From: Vicia villosa
Taxonomy: Eukaryota > Streptophyta > Magnoliopsida > Fabales > Fabaceae
Length of the DNA: 64,000 nt
NCBI RefSeq assembly: GCF_029867415.1
Contig: NC_081185.1
Coordinates: forward strand, 44,276,766-44,340,765
Reading direction: 5' to 3'
Shown: positions 18,524 through 27,924 of the stretch, in pieces
Numbering within the stretch: the first letter of the stretch is position 1
Layout of the letters: each line of letters begins with the position of its first letter
Notes under the pieces: generated by a model
What the model was told of the DNA's origin: nothing
The model's input: only the letters and a program-made list of their open reading frames with translations
Databases searched by the model: none
Translations under genes and position numbers: made by a program

Positions 18524-20300
18524 TCATCTTCTCATTCTGAGCTTGTTTCTGAAGACCCATTTTGTACCGATTATATTGAATCCATCTGGTCTAGGAACAA
18601 GATCCCAAACATCATTCCTTGTAAACTGATTCAGTTCTTCTTGCATAGCAATTATCCAGTCTGGATCTTCTAGAGCATGATCAACAGAAGTTGGCTCGAT
18701 CAAGGATACAAGACCTAATTGACAGTCTGCATTGTTCTTAAGGAATGCTCTTGTTCTGATAGGATCATCCTTCTTTCCAAGAATAACATCTTCTGAATGA
18801 CCAGAGATGAGTCTGGATGATCTTCTGACAGATGGTTCTTCAGAAATGCTTAGATCCTCCAGAGAAGCTGATACTTGATCTTCCGATTCTTTGCTTCTGA
18901 GAAGCTCTGCTTCTGATGCGTTGCTTCTTGGCTCAACAACTTCTGATATATCAATATCACAATCTGCAAAATTATCAAACTGCTTTGGTTTTTCAGAACC
19001 AAGCTTATCATCAAACCTGATATTGATTGATTCTTCTACAATCAATGTTTCAGTATTGTATACTCTGTAGCCTTTTGAGCGTTCAGAATATCCAAGAAGG
19101 AAACATTTTTGTGCTTTGGAATCAAACTTACCAATATGATCTTTAGTGTTCAGAATAAAGCATACACATCCAAAAGGATGGAAATATGAAATGTTGGGCT
19201 TTCTATTCTTCCACAATATAAGGAGTCTTATTTAGAATAGGTCTGATAGAGATTCTATTCTGAATATAGCATGCAGTGTTTATTGCTTCTGCCCAGAAAT
19301 GCTTAGCCATATTGGTTTCATTGATCATGGTTCTGGCCATTTCTTGCAGAGTCCTATTCTTTCGTTCTACAACTCCATTTTGCTGTGGAGTTCTAGGACA
19401 AGAGAAATCATGGGCAATACCATTTTCTTTGAAGAATTCTTCAAAGGATCTGTTCTCAAATTCACCACCATGATCACTTCTAACCTTTATGATTTTACAC
19501 TCTTTTTCAGATTGAATCTGAATGCAGAAATCAAAGAACACTGAATGAGACTCATCCTTGTGTTTCAAGAATTTTACCCACGTCCAGCGGCTATAATCAT
19601 CTACGATGACTAATCCATATTTCTTCCCTCTGACAGATGCTGTTTTGACTGGGCCAAACAGATCAATGTGCAAGAGTTCTAATGGCCTTGAGGTAGAAAC
19701 AACATTCTTGGACTTGAATGCAGGTTTGGAGAACTTGCCCTTCTGACATGCTTCACAAAGAGCATCTGATTTGAATTTCAGATTAGGGAGTCCTCTGACA
19801 AGATCCAGTTTGTTAATCTGAGAAATCTTTCTCAAACTAGCATGACCTAATCTTCTGTGCCAGACCCACTGCTCTTCAGAAACAGACATAAGACAAGTCA
19901 CCTTCTGACTCATAAGATCTTGCAGATCTGTCTTATAAATGTTGTTCTTCCTCTTGCCTGTAAATAGGATTGAGCCATCCTTCTGATTTACAGCCTTGCA
20001 AGACTTTTGATTAAAGATTATATCATAACCATTGTCACTCAATTGACTGATAGATAAGAGGTTATGTGTTAATCCTTCTACAAGAAGTACATTAGAAATG
20101 GAAGGAGAGTTACCAGACTTTATAGTTCCAGAGCCAATTATCTTGCCCTTCTGATCTCCTCCAAACTTGACTTCTCCTCCAGACTTAAGCACCAGGTCTT
20201 GGAACATAGACCTTCTTCCTGTCATGTGTCGTGAGCATCCAGAGTCCAGGTACCACGACATGTTGTGCTTTGTCCTTTTTGCAGCCAAGGATATCTGCAA
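18524..20300 (-). pseudogene. Protease-integrase ORF of SIRE copy 1, frameshifted by a 2-bp deletion
   Basis: Same protein as copy 2 (26146-27924) but split: the N-terminal 365 residues (20300 to 19203) contain the DSG protease motif, the HHCC pre-integrase zinc region and the complete D-D-E core. The frame then shifts at about 19217, where two bases present in copy 2 are missing (ccacaat-ata here). The C-terminal part resumes at 19216 and ends after the RT N-terminus (GTKWVFRNKL). Other differences from copy 2 are L for M after HID of the integrase and I for L in the middle of the linker. Only a protease-integrase fragment could still be made. Confidence 0.85.
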
Positions 20301-22104
20301 TAGGAATAATCTTATCCTTAGGTACCCACATTTTCTTGGGTCCTTTCTTGTTAGTTTTTCTCAAGTTCTGATTGAACTTGGGTTTAACATTGTAAGCAAT
20401 AGGAGGAACAGCATGATAATTTTTAATGTGAGTTTCATGATATTTCCTATGTTGTGTCACATGCTTTTTGGTGTGTGTTATGTGAAAACTTTGAGCATGT
20501 GAAGTGTGCCTAATATCATGGGAGTGGCCATACTTGAACTGATCATACAATGGCTTGTATGTGAATTTCATTTCATCAACAGGTTCAAGTTTGTATGGGT
20601 TTTCACCCTCAAAACCAATGCCGACTCTTTTGTTTCCAGACACAGCATATATCATAGAAGCTAGCTGACTTCTGCCAATACTTCTAGATAAGAACTTCCT
20701 GAAACTTAAATCATATTCTTTCAGAATATGGTTTAGACTGGGAGTGGATTTTTCTGAATCAGAAGGAGATCCAACATTATTGGATAATTTTAAAAGTTTT
20801 TCTTTTAATTCAGAATTTTCCAACTCAAGCTTCTTTGTTTCAAATTCAAATAGCTTTTTCAGCTTTTTGTATTTGAGACTAATCTGAGACTTGAATTCCA
20901 AAAGTTCTGTTAGACCGGAAACTAACTCATCTCTAGTAAGTTCAGAAAATACCTCTTCAGAATCTGATTCTGATGTAGATTCTGATCCGTCATCTTCTGT
21001 CGCCATCAGCGCACAGTTAGCCTGCTCATCTTCAGAGTCTGAATCATCTTCTGACTCATCCCAGGTTGCCATAAGACCTTTCTTCTTATGAAACTTCTTC
21101 TTGGGATTTTCCTTCTGAAGTTTTGGACATTCATTCTTGAAGTGTCCAGGCTCATTGCATTCATAGCACATGACCTTCTTCTTGTCAAATCTTCTGTCAT
21201 CAGAAGATTCTCCACGTTCAAATTTCTTTGAACTTCTGACGCCTCTGAACTTCCTTTGCTTGTTCTTCCAGAGTTGATTTAGCCTTCTGGAGATCAAGGA
21301 CAGTTCATCTTCTTCTTCAGATTCTGATTCTTCAGGATCTTCTTCTCTAGCCTGAAAAGCGTTAGTGCATTTCTTGATATTGGATTTTAATGCAATAGAC
21401 TTACCTTTCTTTTGAGGCTCATTTGCGTCCAGCTCTATTTCATGGCTTCTCAAGGCACTGATAAGCTCTTCCAGAGAAACTTCATTCAGATTCTTTGCAA
21501 TCTTGAATGCAGTCACCATAGGACCCCATCTTCTGGGTAAGCTTCTGATGATCTTCTTTACGTGATCAGCCTTGGTGTATCCCTTGTCAAGAACTCTCAA
21601 TCCAGCAGTAAGAGTTTGAAATCTTGAAAACATCTTTTCAATGTCTTCATCATCCTCCATCTTGAAGGCTTCATACTTCTGGATTAAAGCGAGAGCTTTA
21701 GTCTCCTTGACTTGAGCATTTCCTTCATGAGTCATTTTCAAGGACTCATATATGTCATAGGCCGTTTCCCTGTTAGATATCTTCTCATACTCAGCATGAG
21801 AGATAGCATTCAGCAAAACAGTTCTGCATTTATGATGATTCCTGAAAAGCTTCTTCTGATCATCATTCATTTCTTGCCTTGTCAGCTTTACGCCACTGGC
21901 ATTTACTGGATGTTTGTAACCATCCATCAGAAGATCCCATAGATCACCATCTAGACCAAGAAAGTAACTTTCCAGTTTATCTTTCCAGTATTCAAAGTTT
22001 TCACCATCAAATACCGGCGGTCTAGTATAACCATTGTTACCGTTGTGTTGCTCAGCAGAGCCAGATGTAGATGCAGGTGTAGACTTTGCAGTTTCATCAA
22101 CCAT
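20185..22104 (-). CDS. gag: Gag of SIRE copy 1 (639 aa)
   Basis: The protein forms the virus-like particle. It starts at an ATG 67 bp after the PBS. Residues about 25-230 match the copia-type gag (UBN2-like: NFEYWKDKLESYF, AYDIYESLKMTHEG, RWGPMVTAFKIAKNL). A CCHC zinc knuckle begins at C313 (CYECNEPGHFKNEC), followed by acidic, serine-rich and coiled-coil stretches. The last ~38 codons overlap the protease frame, which lies +1. Intact here and in copy 2; one residue differs (A/T near 130). With no frame-shifting or readthrough, only gag would be produced from this ORF. Confidence 0.9.
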   Translation of the reverse strand: MVDETAKSTPASTSGSAEQHNGNNGYTRPPVFDGENFEYWKDKLESYFLGLDGDLWDLLMDGYKHPVNASGVKLTRQEMNDDQKKLFRNHHKCRTVLLNAISHAEYEKISNRETAYDIYESLKMTHEGNAQVKETKALALIQKYEAFKMEDDEDIEKMFSRFQTLTAGLRVLDKGYTKADHVKKIIRSLPRRWGPMVTAFKIAKNLNEVSLEELISALRSHEIELDANEPQKKGKSIALKSNIKKCTNAFQAREEDPEESESEEEDELSLISRRLNQLWKNKQRKFRGVRSSKKFERGESSDDRRFDKKKVMCYECNEPGHFKNECPKLQKENPKKKFHKKKGLMATWDESEDDSDSEDEQANCALMATEDDGSESTSESDSEEVFSELTRDELVSGLTELLEFKSQISLKYKKLKKLFEFETKKLELENSELKEKLLKLSNNVGSPSDSEKSTPSLNHILKEYDLSFRKFLSRSIGRSQLASMIYAVSGNKRVGIGFEGENPYKLEPVDEMKFTYKPLYDQFKYGHSHDIRHTSHAQSFHITHTKKHVTQHRKYHETHIKNYHAVPPIAYNVKPKFNQNLRKTNKKGPKKMWVPKDKIIPIADILGCKKDKAQHVVVPGLWMLTTHDRKKVYVPRPGA

Positions 22105-22171
22105 CTTTTACTGAAGCGTTTTTCTCTTCATGAATCTTTTCTAAACACGGTTAAGTGCTTGCACCTTAGAA

Positions 22172-22188
22172 CCGGCGCTCTGATGCCA
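22172..22188 (-). other. Primer binding site of SIRE copy 1
   Basis: Minus-strand tggcatcagagcgccgg, 2 nt inside the central LTR, matches the initiator tRNA-Met PBS tggtatcagagc with one change at position 4. Confidence 0.8.
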
Positions 22189-22190
22189 AT

Positions 22191-23405
22191 TGAAGGATAG
22201 AAAAACACTTAGAAAGGGGGGTTTGAATAAGTGTAGCTTTAAAAACTTGACAGATAAAAATAAATTGCACAGTTATTTTTATCCTGGTTAGTTGTTAACT
22301 AAACTACTCCAGTCCACCCCCGCAGAGATGATTTACCTCAACTGAGGATTTAATCCACTAATCGCACGGATTACAATGGTTCTCCACTTAGTCAGCAACT
22401 AAGTCTTCCAGAGTCTTCTGATCACACACTGATCACTCCAGGAACAACTGCTTAGATACCCTCTAAGACTTTCTAGAGTATACTGATCCACACGATCACT
22501 CTAGTTACAACCTGCTTAGATAACCTCTAAGACTTCCTAGAGTATTCTGATCCACACGATCACTCTAGTTCCTTACAACTTAATGTAATCAATTCTAAGA
22601 GTATTACAATTGCTTCTTAAAAGCTATAATCACAAACTGTGATATTTCTCTTAACGTTTAAGCTTAATCTCACTAATATATTACAACAGCAATGTAGTGA
22701 GCTTTGATGAAGATGAAGATTCTGAGCTTTGAGTAGAACAGAGTTTCAGCAAGTTAATATGAGTTGTTTTGGTGCAGAATCGTTAAAATCATTAACCTTG
22801 CTTCTCATCAGAACTTCATATTTATAGGCGTTGGAGAAGATGACCGTTGAGTGCATTTAATGCTTTGCGTGTTCCGTACAGCATCGCATTTAATGTTATA
22901 CGCTTTTGTCAACTACCTCGAGCCTTGTTCACGCTGTGTCTACTGACGTAGCCTATAATAGCTTTTAACGTTCCTTTTGTCAGTCAGCGTAGCTTGCCAC
23001 TTGTACTTCCTTCTGATCTGATGTTTGTGAATACAACGTTTGAATATCATCAGAGTCAAACAGCTTGGTGCAAAGCATCTTCTGATCTTCTGACCTTGAA
23101 GTGCTTCTGAGCGTGATACCATCAGAACTTCAGTGCTTCTGATCTCATGTTCTTCTGATGCTTCCATAGACCCATGTTCTGATTCTGCTTCGACCATCTT
23201 CTGATGTCTTGCCAGACCATGTTCTGATGTTGCATGCTGAACCCTTTGAGACAAAGCTTCTGAGCGCTGAATTATGCGTACTCTTTATATATTCCCTGAA
23301 AAGGAAATTGCATTGGATTAGAGTACCATATTATCTTAAGCAAAATTCATATTATTGTTATCATCAAAACTAAGATAATTGATCAGAACAAATCTTGTTC
23401 TAACA
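22191..23405 (-). repeat. SIRE-type LTR 2 (shared central LTR)
   Basis: 1215 bp. It serves as the 5' LTR of copy 1 and the 3' LTR of copy 2: a PBS lies on its left and a PPT on its right. It has the consensus base at all four positions where LTR 1 or LTR 3 differ. No target-site duplication flanks it. Confidence 0.95.
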
Positions 23406-24537
23406 ATCTCCCCCTTTTTGATGATGACAAAAACATATATAAATGATATGAATTTGCGATCAGAAAGAGCAGACGGCAAAAGACAAATTACACAGCTATA
23501 GCATAAGCATATGAATATGTCTCCCCCTGAGATTAACAATCTCCCCCTGAGATAAATAATCTCCCCCTGAAATAAATACTCGAAGAACTTTAATAAAAGA
23601 CTTCCCTGATTATTTCGGTAGAGACGATCACATAAGCTTCTGTCTTTAGAGAATTCATAGCTTCTGACTTCTGCTTCCATTGGACAGCTTCAGAACTAGA
23701 ATTTCTTTAGATCCCTAGAACACTCACAGCTTCTGATTCCTGCTTCCATCTAGGACAGCTTCAGAACTTGAGTTTTCTGGATCTTTAGAACATTCACAGC
23801 TTCTGATTTCTGCTTCCCTCGGATAGCTTCAGAGCTTTGAATTTCTACCAACATCACTTCATGCTAGATTTGTATCAGAACATTGTTGAATGTACCAGAG
23901 CATCATCAGAGCATCTCTACATCCTGAAATGTTACAGAACAAAAACTAAACGACAAAAGTCAGCATGAACGAGTCAGAACATAAAATGTATATTAGAACA
24001 CATGATATGTATCAGAGCCATATAGGCTAAAATAATGTATCAGAGCAAATAGAATTTTGTCAAAGCAAATAGACAAATATGGATCAAATTCTATTATCAG
24101 TGCTTCTGATTCATTCTTCTTTCTTGCTTCTGATTTCTGAAGCTTGATAGAACTCAGCTTGCTTCAGTTTCCATGAGTTTATTCTTTTTACAGAATAACA
24201 CTTCTTATGGTTTTGCTTCTTGTGTTTGCTTTGAAGATTCTCTTCACTTCTTTATACCTGCAAAACACTTAAGCCATATAGAACTTGCAGTTCTTGTTAG
24301 TAAATGTGTGGGAGCTTTACCCAGCAACTGATAGATTAATCAAATCATTTATCATTTATCTTCTCCCCCTTTTTGTCATAACATCAAAAAGAATATTTCA
24401 AAAGATTCAGATGCAAAGCAAGAGACAAAAGGAAAGAAACACAAATAACTTTTCATTGATTCCAACAAGAAAGATTACAAAAGAGGAATGCAGGAAAACA
24501 GATGCAACAAGGAAAGAAAACTACACAGACCAAAAGA
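23406..24537 (-). other. PPT and non-coding 3' region of SIRE copy 2
   Basis: Near-identical to 15784-16915: PPT 23406-23418, three PPT-like repeats at 23520-23572, 70-bp tandem repeats at 23648-23857. One difference is g for c at about 23420. Confidence 0.85.
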
Positions 24538-25701
24538 CTAAGATCCTAGCCTACGCAAAATCCGCGCCAGAACATCATGAATCCCGTCAGTGCTTGTAGC
24601 TTGCCTTGCCATGAAAGAGCGAAACTCAGCATTGGCTACTTCTTGCGTGTCCAAACGAGAAGCCAGCATAGCTTGATTCTGATGAAGAGCTTCCAAGGTC
24701 TCCATCAGAGCTGAGGTTTCACCAGAAGAAGAGGCACCTGAATTTCTGCCAAAAGGGACAGCAATCTCAGCAGGGTGATCTTCTGGGAGATCTTCAGCTT
24801 GTGCATCTTCCATTTCCTCATCTGAGTCTGACTCAGAAGTAGCCTTAGCATATTCTGGTTCAGGCAGCTCAGAAGTTCCATCTTCCAACGCTTGAAGAAT
24901 AGCTGCTAGGTTTGTTGGAGGAGTAGGACCAGCAACTTCAGCAGGATAAACCACTACTGGAAAGACCATGTGAGGTGCTTTTTCAGAAGGGTTCATTCTG
25001 AACCAGTTGAACAGCCACTGAAAATCTCCAGTCAGCACAGGAAACCATGGTTTCCACACCACGATGTCTCTGCAGAGATTTTCTTCTTCTTCCAACTCAT
25101 CTGCAGGTACCTTCTTCTCAAGAACACTTCTGTTCCTGATGAGATGGTGATAGCTGCTTTCACCAGCTTCCAACCGAAGACCACGAATACCAGGAGCTTC
25201 AGACATGATCCTTCTCTGAGTGTCTGTAGCCCTAACCAGAAAATCCTGACGAAAGGTATCCCAAAGGTTGCTTGTAGCATACTCATCCAGATGGTTAAGG
25301 TGAGCAGCACCCAGAATCTCCAACCAGCCATTTACATCAGAATGTAAAAGCTCCAGATATGATTGAGTGGTAGGGGTTGGAGGGTTGACAGTGAACCTGG
25401 AGTCGGGAAGAACAACACTATAGGGATTAGGTGTTCTGGTGGGAAAAGGGTGTGAGAGAGATGACGAAATAACTGATGGATGGGTTGAAGGAGAGGAGAT
25501 ATCAGATGGTGAAGAAGGTGGTTCCGAGAGGATGAATGAGGAGGAAGAGGTGGTGGAGGTCTTTGAAGAGGGAGGTGATTGAGGGGTACCGTCAAGGGAG
25601 GTGATCCTTACTCTTTTTGGTTTGGTTTCTGGATCAGCAGTTGCCTTTCTCTTTTGTTTCCGATCATTATCTTGATTCCCAGAGCTTGACGATGGATTCA
25701 T
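24538..25701 (-). CDS. Extra ORF (387 aa) of SIRE copy 2, unknown function
   Basis: Same 387-residue protein as at 16916-18079 with one substitution seen (M in place of T in EKAPHxVFPV, from gtg/atg on the plus strand). A silent change also occurs near 25012. The basic N-terminus, S/T/P-rich linker, central globular part, acidic segment and helical C-terminus are as in copy 1. It lies downstream of the truncated pol and behind the same promoter-like region (25702-26020). Both copies being open after duplication does not prove selection, since the copies are very young. Confidence 0.75.
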   Translation of the reverse strand: MNPSSSSGNQDNDRKQKRKATADPETKPKRVRITSLDGTPQSPPSSKTSTTSSSSFILSEPPSSPSDISSPSTHPSVISSSLSHPFPTRTPNPYSVVLPDSRFTVNPPTPTTQSYLELLHSDVNGWLEILGAAHLNHLDEYATSNLWDTFRQDFLVRATDTQRRIMSEAPGIRGLRLEAGESSYHHLIRNRSVLEKKVPADELEEEENLCRDIVVWKPWFPVLTGDFQWLFNWFRMNPSEKAPHMVFPVVVYPAEVAGPTPPTNLAAILQALEDGTSELPEPEYAKATSESDSDEEMEDAQAEDLPEDHPAEIAVPFGRNSGASSSGETSALMETLEALHQNQAMLASRLDTQEVANAEFRSFMARQATSTDGIHDVLARILRRLGS

Positions 25702-26020
25702 GATGAAGTTGCAGATATTGGAAACTACTAGGGTTTATGATATGAATGTAAAGAGAGAGAACGAAAAAGAAACTGAATGCAAAGTGAGAGAAATATAAGA
25801 GGGAAAAGAAACGTTTGAAGAATATAAAAAGAAAACTGAAAGAGAGTAAATGATGAAAAGCATTTAATGTTACGTGACGTGAGGAGAGATAATAATGACA
25901 AAAGACGTGATTTGCACAGTTACCTAAGTAGACGTCCCCTCAACTGCACGCACGCTTGTCCAGGAATAGTGAACACGTGTTTACCATCTGGATGGCCAGT
26001 TACAGCTGTTTTGCTTTTAA
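25702..26020 (-). promoter_or_regulatory. Stand-alone promoter-like region of the extra ORF, copy 2
   Basis: As at 18080-18400: ACGT-rich segment, TATA-like site, CT-rich leader and telo-box aaaccctag just upstream of the ATG, in plant-promoter order. Confidence 0.5.
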
Positions 26021-26145
26021 AGAGATTCTGAATCAACTTAGACAATGAAACGTTAGTGATAACTGAATCACAATTTCTAATTGATTTCAATCAGAACTTC
26101 TTATAAAAAAATTCATTTCAGAAGATACTCATACATAAGAACTTC

Positions 26146-27924
26146 TCATCTTCTCATTCTGAGCTTGTTTCTGAAGACCCATTTTGTACCGATTATATTG
26201 AATCCATCTGGTCTAGGAACAAGATCCCAAACATCATTCCTTGTAAACTGATTCAGTTCTTCTTGCATAGCAATTATCCAGTCTGGATCTTCTAGAGCAT
26301 GATCAACAGAAGTTGGCTCGATCAAGGATACAAGACCTAATTGACAGTCTGCATTGTTCTTAAGGAATGCTCTTGTTCTGATAGGATCATCCTTCTTTCC
26401 AAGAATAACATCTTCTGAATGACCAGAGATGAGTCTGGATGATCTTCTGACAGATGGTTCTTCAGAAATGCTTAGATCCTCCAGAGAAGCTGATACTTGA
26501 TCTTCCGATTCTTTGCTTCTGAGAAGCTCTGCTTCTGATGCGTTGCTTCTTGGCTCAACAACTTCTGATATATCAATATCACAATCTGCAAAATTATCAA
26601 ACTGCTTTGGTTTTTCAGAACCAAGCTTATCATCAAACCTGATATTGATTGATTCTTCTACAATCAATGTTTCAGTATTGTATACTCTGTAGCCTTTTGA
26701 GCGTTCAGAATATCCAAGAAGGAAACATTTTTGTGCTTTGGAATCAAACTTACCAAGATGATCTTTAGTGTTCAGAATAAAGCATACACATCCAAAAGGA
26801 TGGAAATATGAAATGTTGGGCTTTCTATTCTTCCACAATTCATAAGGAGTCTTATTTAGAATAGGTCTGATAGAGATTCTATTCTGAATATAGCATGCAG
26901 TGTTTATTGCTTCTGCCCAGAAATGCTTAGCCATATTGGTTTCATTGATCATGGTTCTGGCCATTTCTTGCAGAGTCCTATTCTTTCGTTCTACAACTCC
27001 ATTTTGCTGTGGAGTTCTAGGACAAGAGAAATCATGGGCAATACCATTTTCTTTGAAGAATTCTTCAAAGGATCTGTTCTCAAATTCACCACCATGATCA
27101 CTTCTAACCTTTATGATTTTACACTCTTTTTCAGATTGAATCTGAATGCAGAAATCAAAGAACACTGAATGAGACTCATCCTTGTGTTTCAAGAATTTTA
27201 CCCACGTCCAGCGGCTATAATCATCTACGATGACTAATCCATATTTCTTCCCTCTGACAGATGCTGTTTTGACTGGGCCAAACATATCAATGTGCAAGAG
27301 TTCTAATGGCCTTGAGGTAGAAACAACATTCTTGGACTTGAATGCAGGTTTGGAGAACTTGCCCTTCTGACATGCTTCACAAAGAGCATCTGATTTGAAT
27401 TTCAGATTAGGGAGTCCTCTGACAAGATCCAGTTTGTTAATCTGAGAAATCTTTCTCAAACTAGCATGACCTAATCTTCTGTGCCAGACCCACTGCTCTT
27501 CAGAAACAGACATAAGACAAGTCACCTTCTGACTCATAAGATCTTGCAGATCTGTCTTATAAATGTTGTTCTTCCTCTTGCCTGTAAATAGGATTGAGCC
27601 ATCCTTCTGATTTACAGCCTTGCAAGACTTTTGATTAAAGATTATATCATAACCATTGTCACTCAATTGACTGATAGATAAGAGGTTATGTGTTAATCCT
27701 TCTACAAGAAGTACATTAGAAATGGAAGGAGAGTTACCAGACTTTATAGTTCCAGAGCCAATTATCTTGCCCTTCTGATCTCCTCCAAACTTGACTTCTC
27801 CTCCAGACTTAAGCACCAGGTCTTGGAACATAGACCTTCTTCCTGTCATGTGTCGTGAGCATCCAGAGTCCAGGTACCACGACATGTTGTGCTTTGTCCT
27901 TTTTGCAGCCAAGGATATCTGCAA
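26146..27924 (-). CDS. pol: Protease-integrase with truncated reverse transcriptase, SIRE copy 2 (592 aa)
   Basis: Protease: WYLDSGCSRHMTG, catalytic D19. Pre-integrase zinc region: H148, H153, C182, C185. Integrase core: D213 (HIDMFGPV), D276 (RSDHGGEF), E312 (VVERKNR), a proper D,D(35)E. A linker follows, then the RT N-terminus (PDWIIAMQEELNQF, GTKWVFRNKL) and a stop four codons later. The RT palm, YVDD box and RNase H are absent: sequence jumps straight into the extra ORF's upstream region. Ty1/copia pol is normally well over 1000 residues, so about half is missing. The frame is +1 to gag and overlaps its last 116 nt; the annotated first codon is TTG, and the real entry is probably by frameshift from gag. 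Copy 1 shares the truncation. Confidence 0.9.
   Translation of the reverse strand: MQISLAAKRTKHNMSWYLDSGCSRHMTGRRSMFQDLVLKSGGEVKFGGDQKGKIIGSGTIKSGNSPSISNVLLVEGLTHNLLSISQLSDNGYDIIFNQKSCKAVNQKDGSILFTGKRKNNIYKTDLQDLMSQKVTCLMSVSEEQWVWHRRLGHASLRKISQINKLDLVRGLPNLKFKSDALCEACQKGKFSKPAFKSKNVVSTSRPLELLHIDMFGPVKTASVRGKKYGLVIVDDYSRWTWVKFLKHKDESHSVFFDFCIQIQSEKECKIIKVRSDHGGEFENRSFEEFFKENGIAHDFSCPRTPQQNGVVERKNRTLQEMARTMINETNMAKHFWAEAINTACYIQNRISIRPILNKTPYELWKNRKPNISYFHPFGCVCFILNTKDHLGKFDSKAQKCFLLGYSERSKGYRVYNTETLIVEESINIRFDDKLGSEKPKQFDNFADCDIDISEVVEPRSNASEAELLRSKESEDQVSASLEDLSISEEPSVRRSSRLISGHSEDVILGKKDDPIRTRAFLKNNADCQLGLVSLIEPTSVDHALEDPDWIIAMQEELNQFTRNDVWDLVPRPDGFNIIGTKWVFRNKLRMRR

Noticed and set aside
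24538..25701. Extra ORF as a viral-type envelope gene
   Set aside because: No signal peptide, no membrane helix and no cleavage-like region; only its position suggests env.
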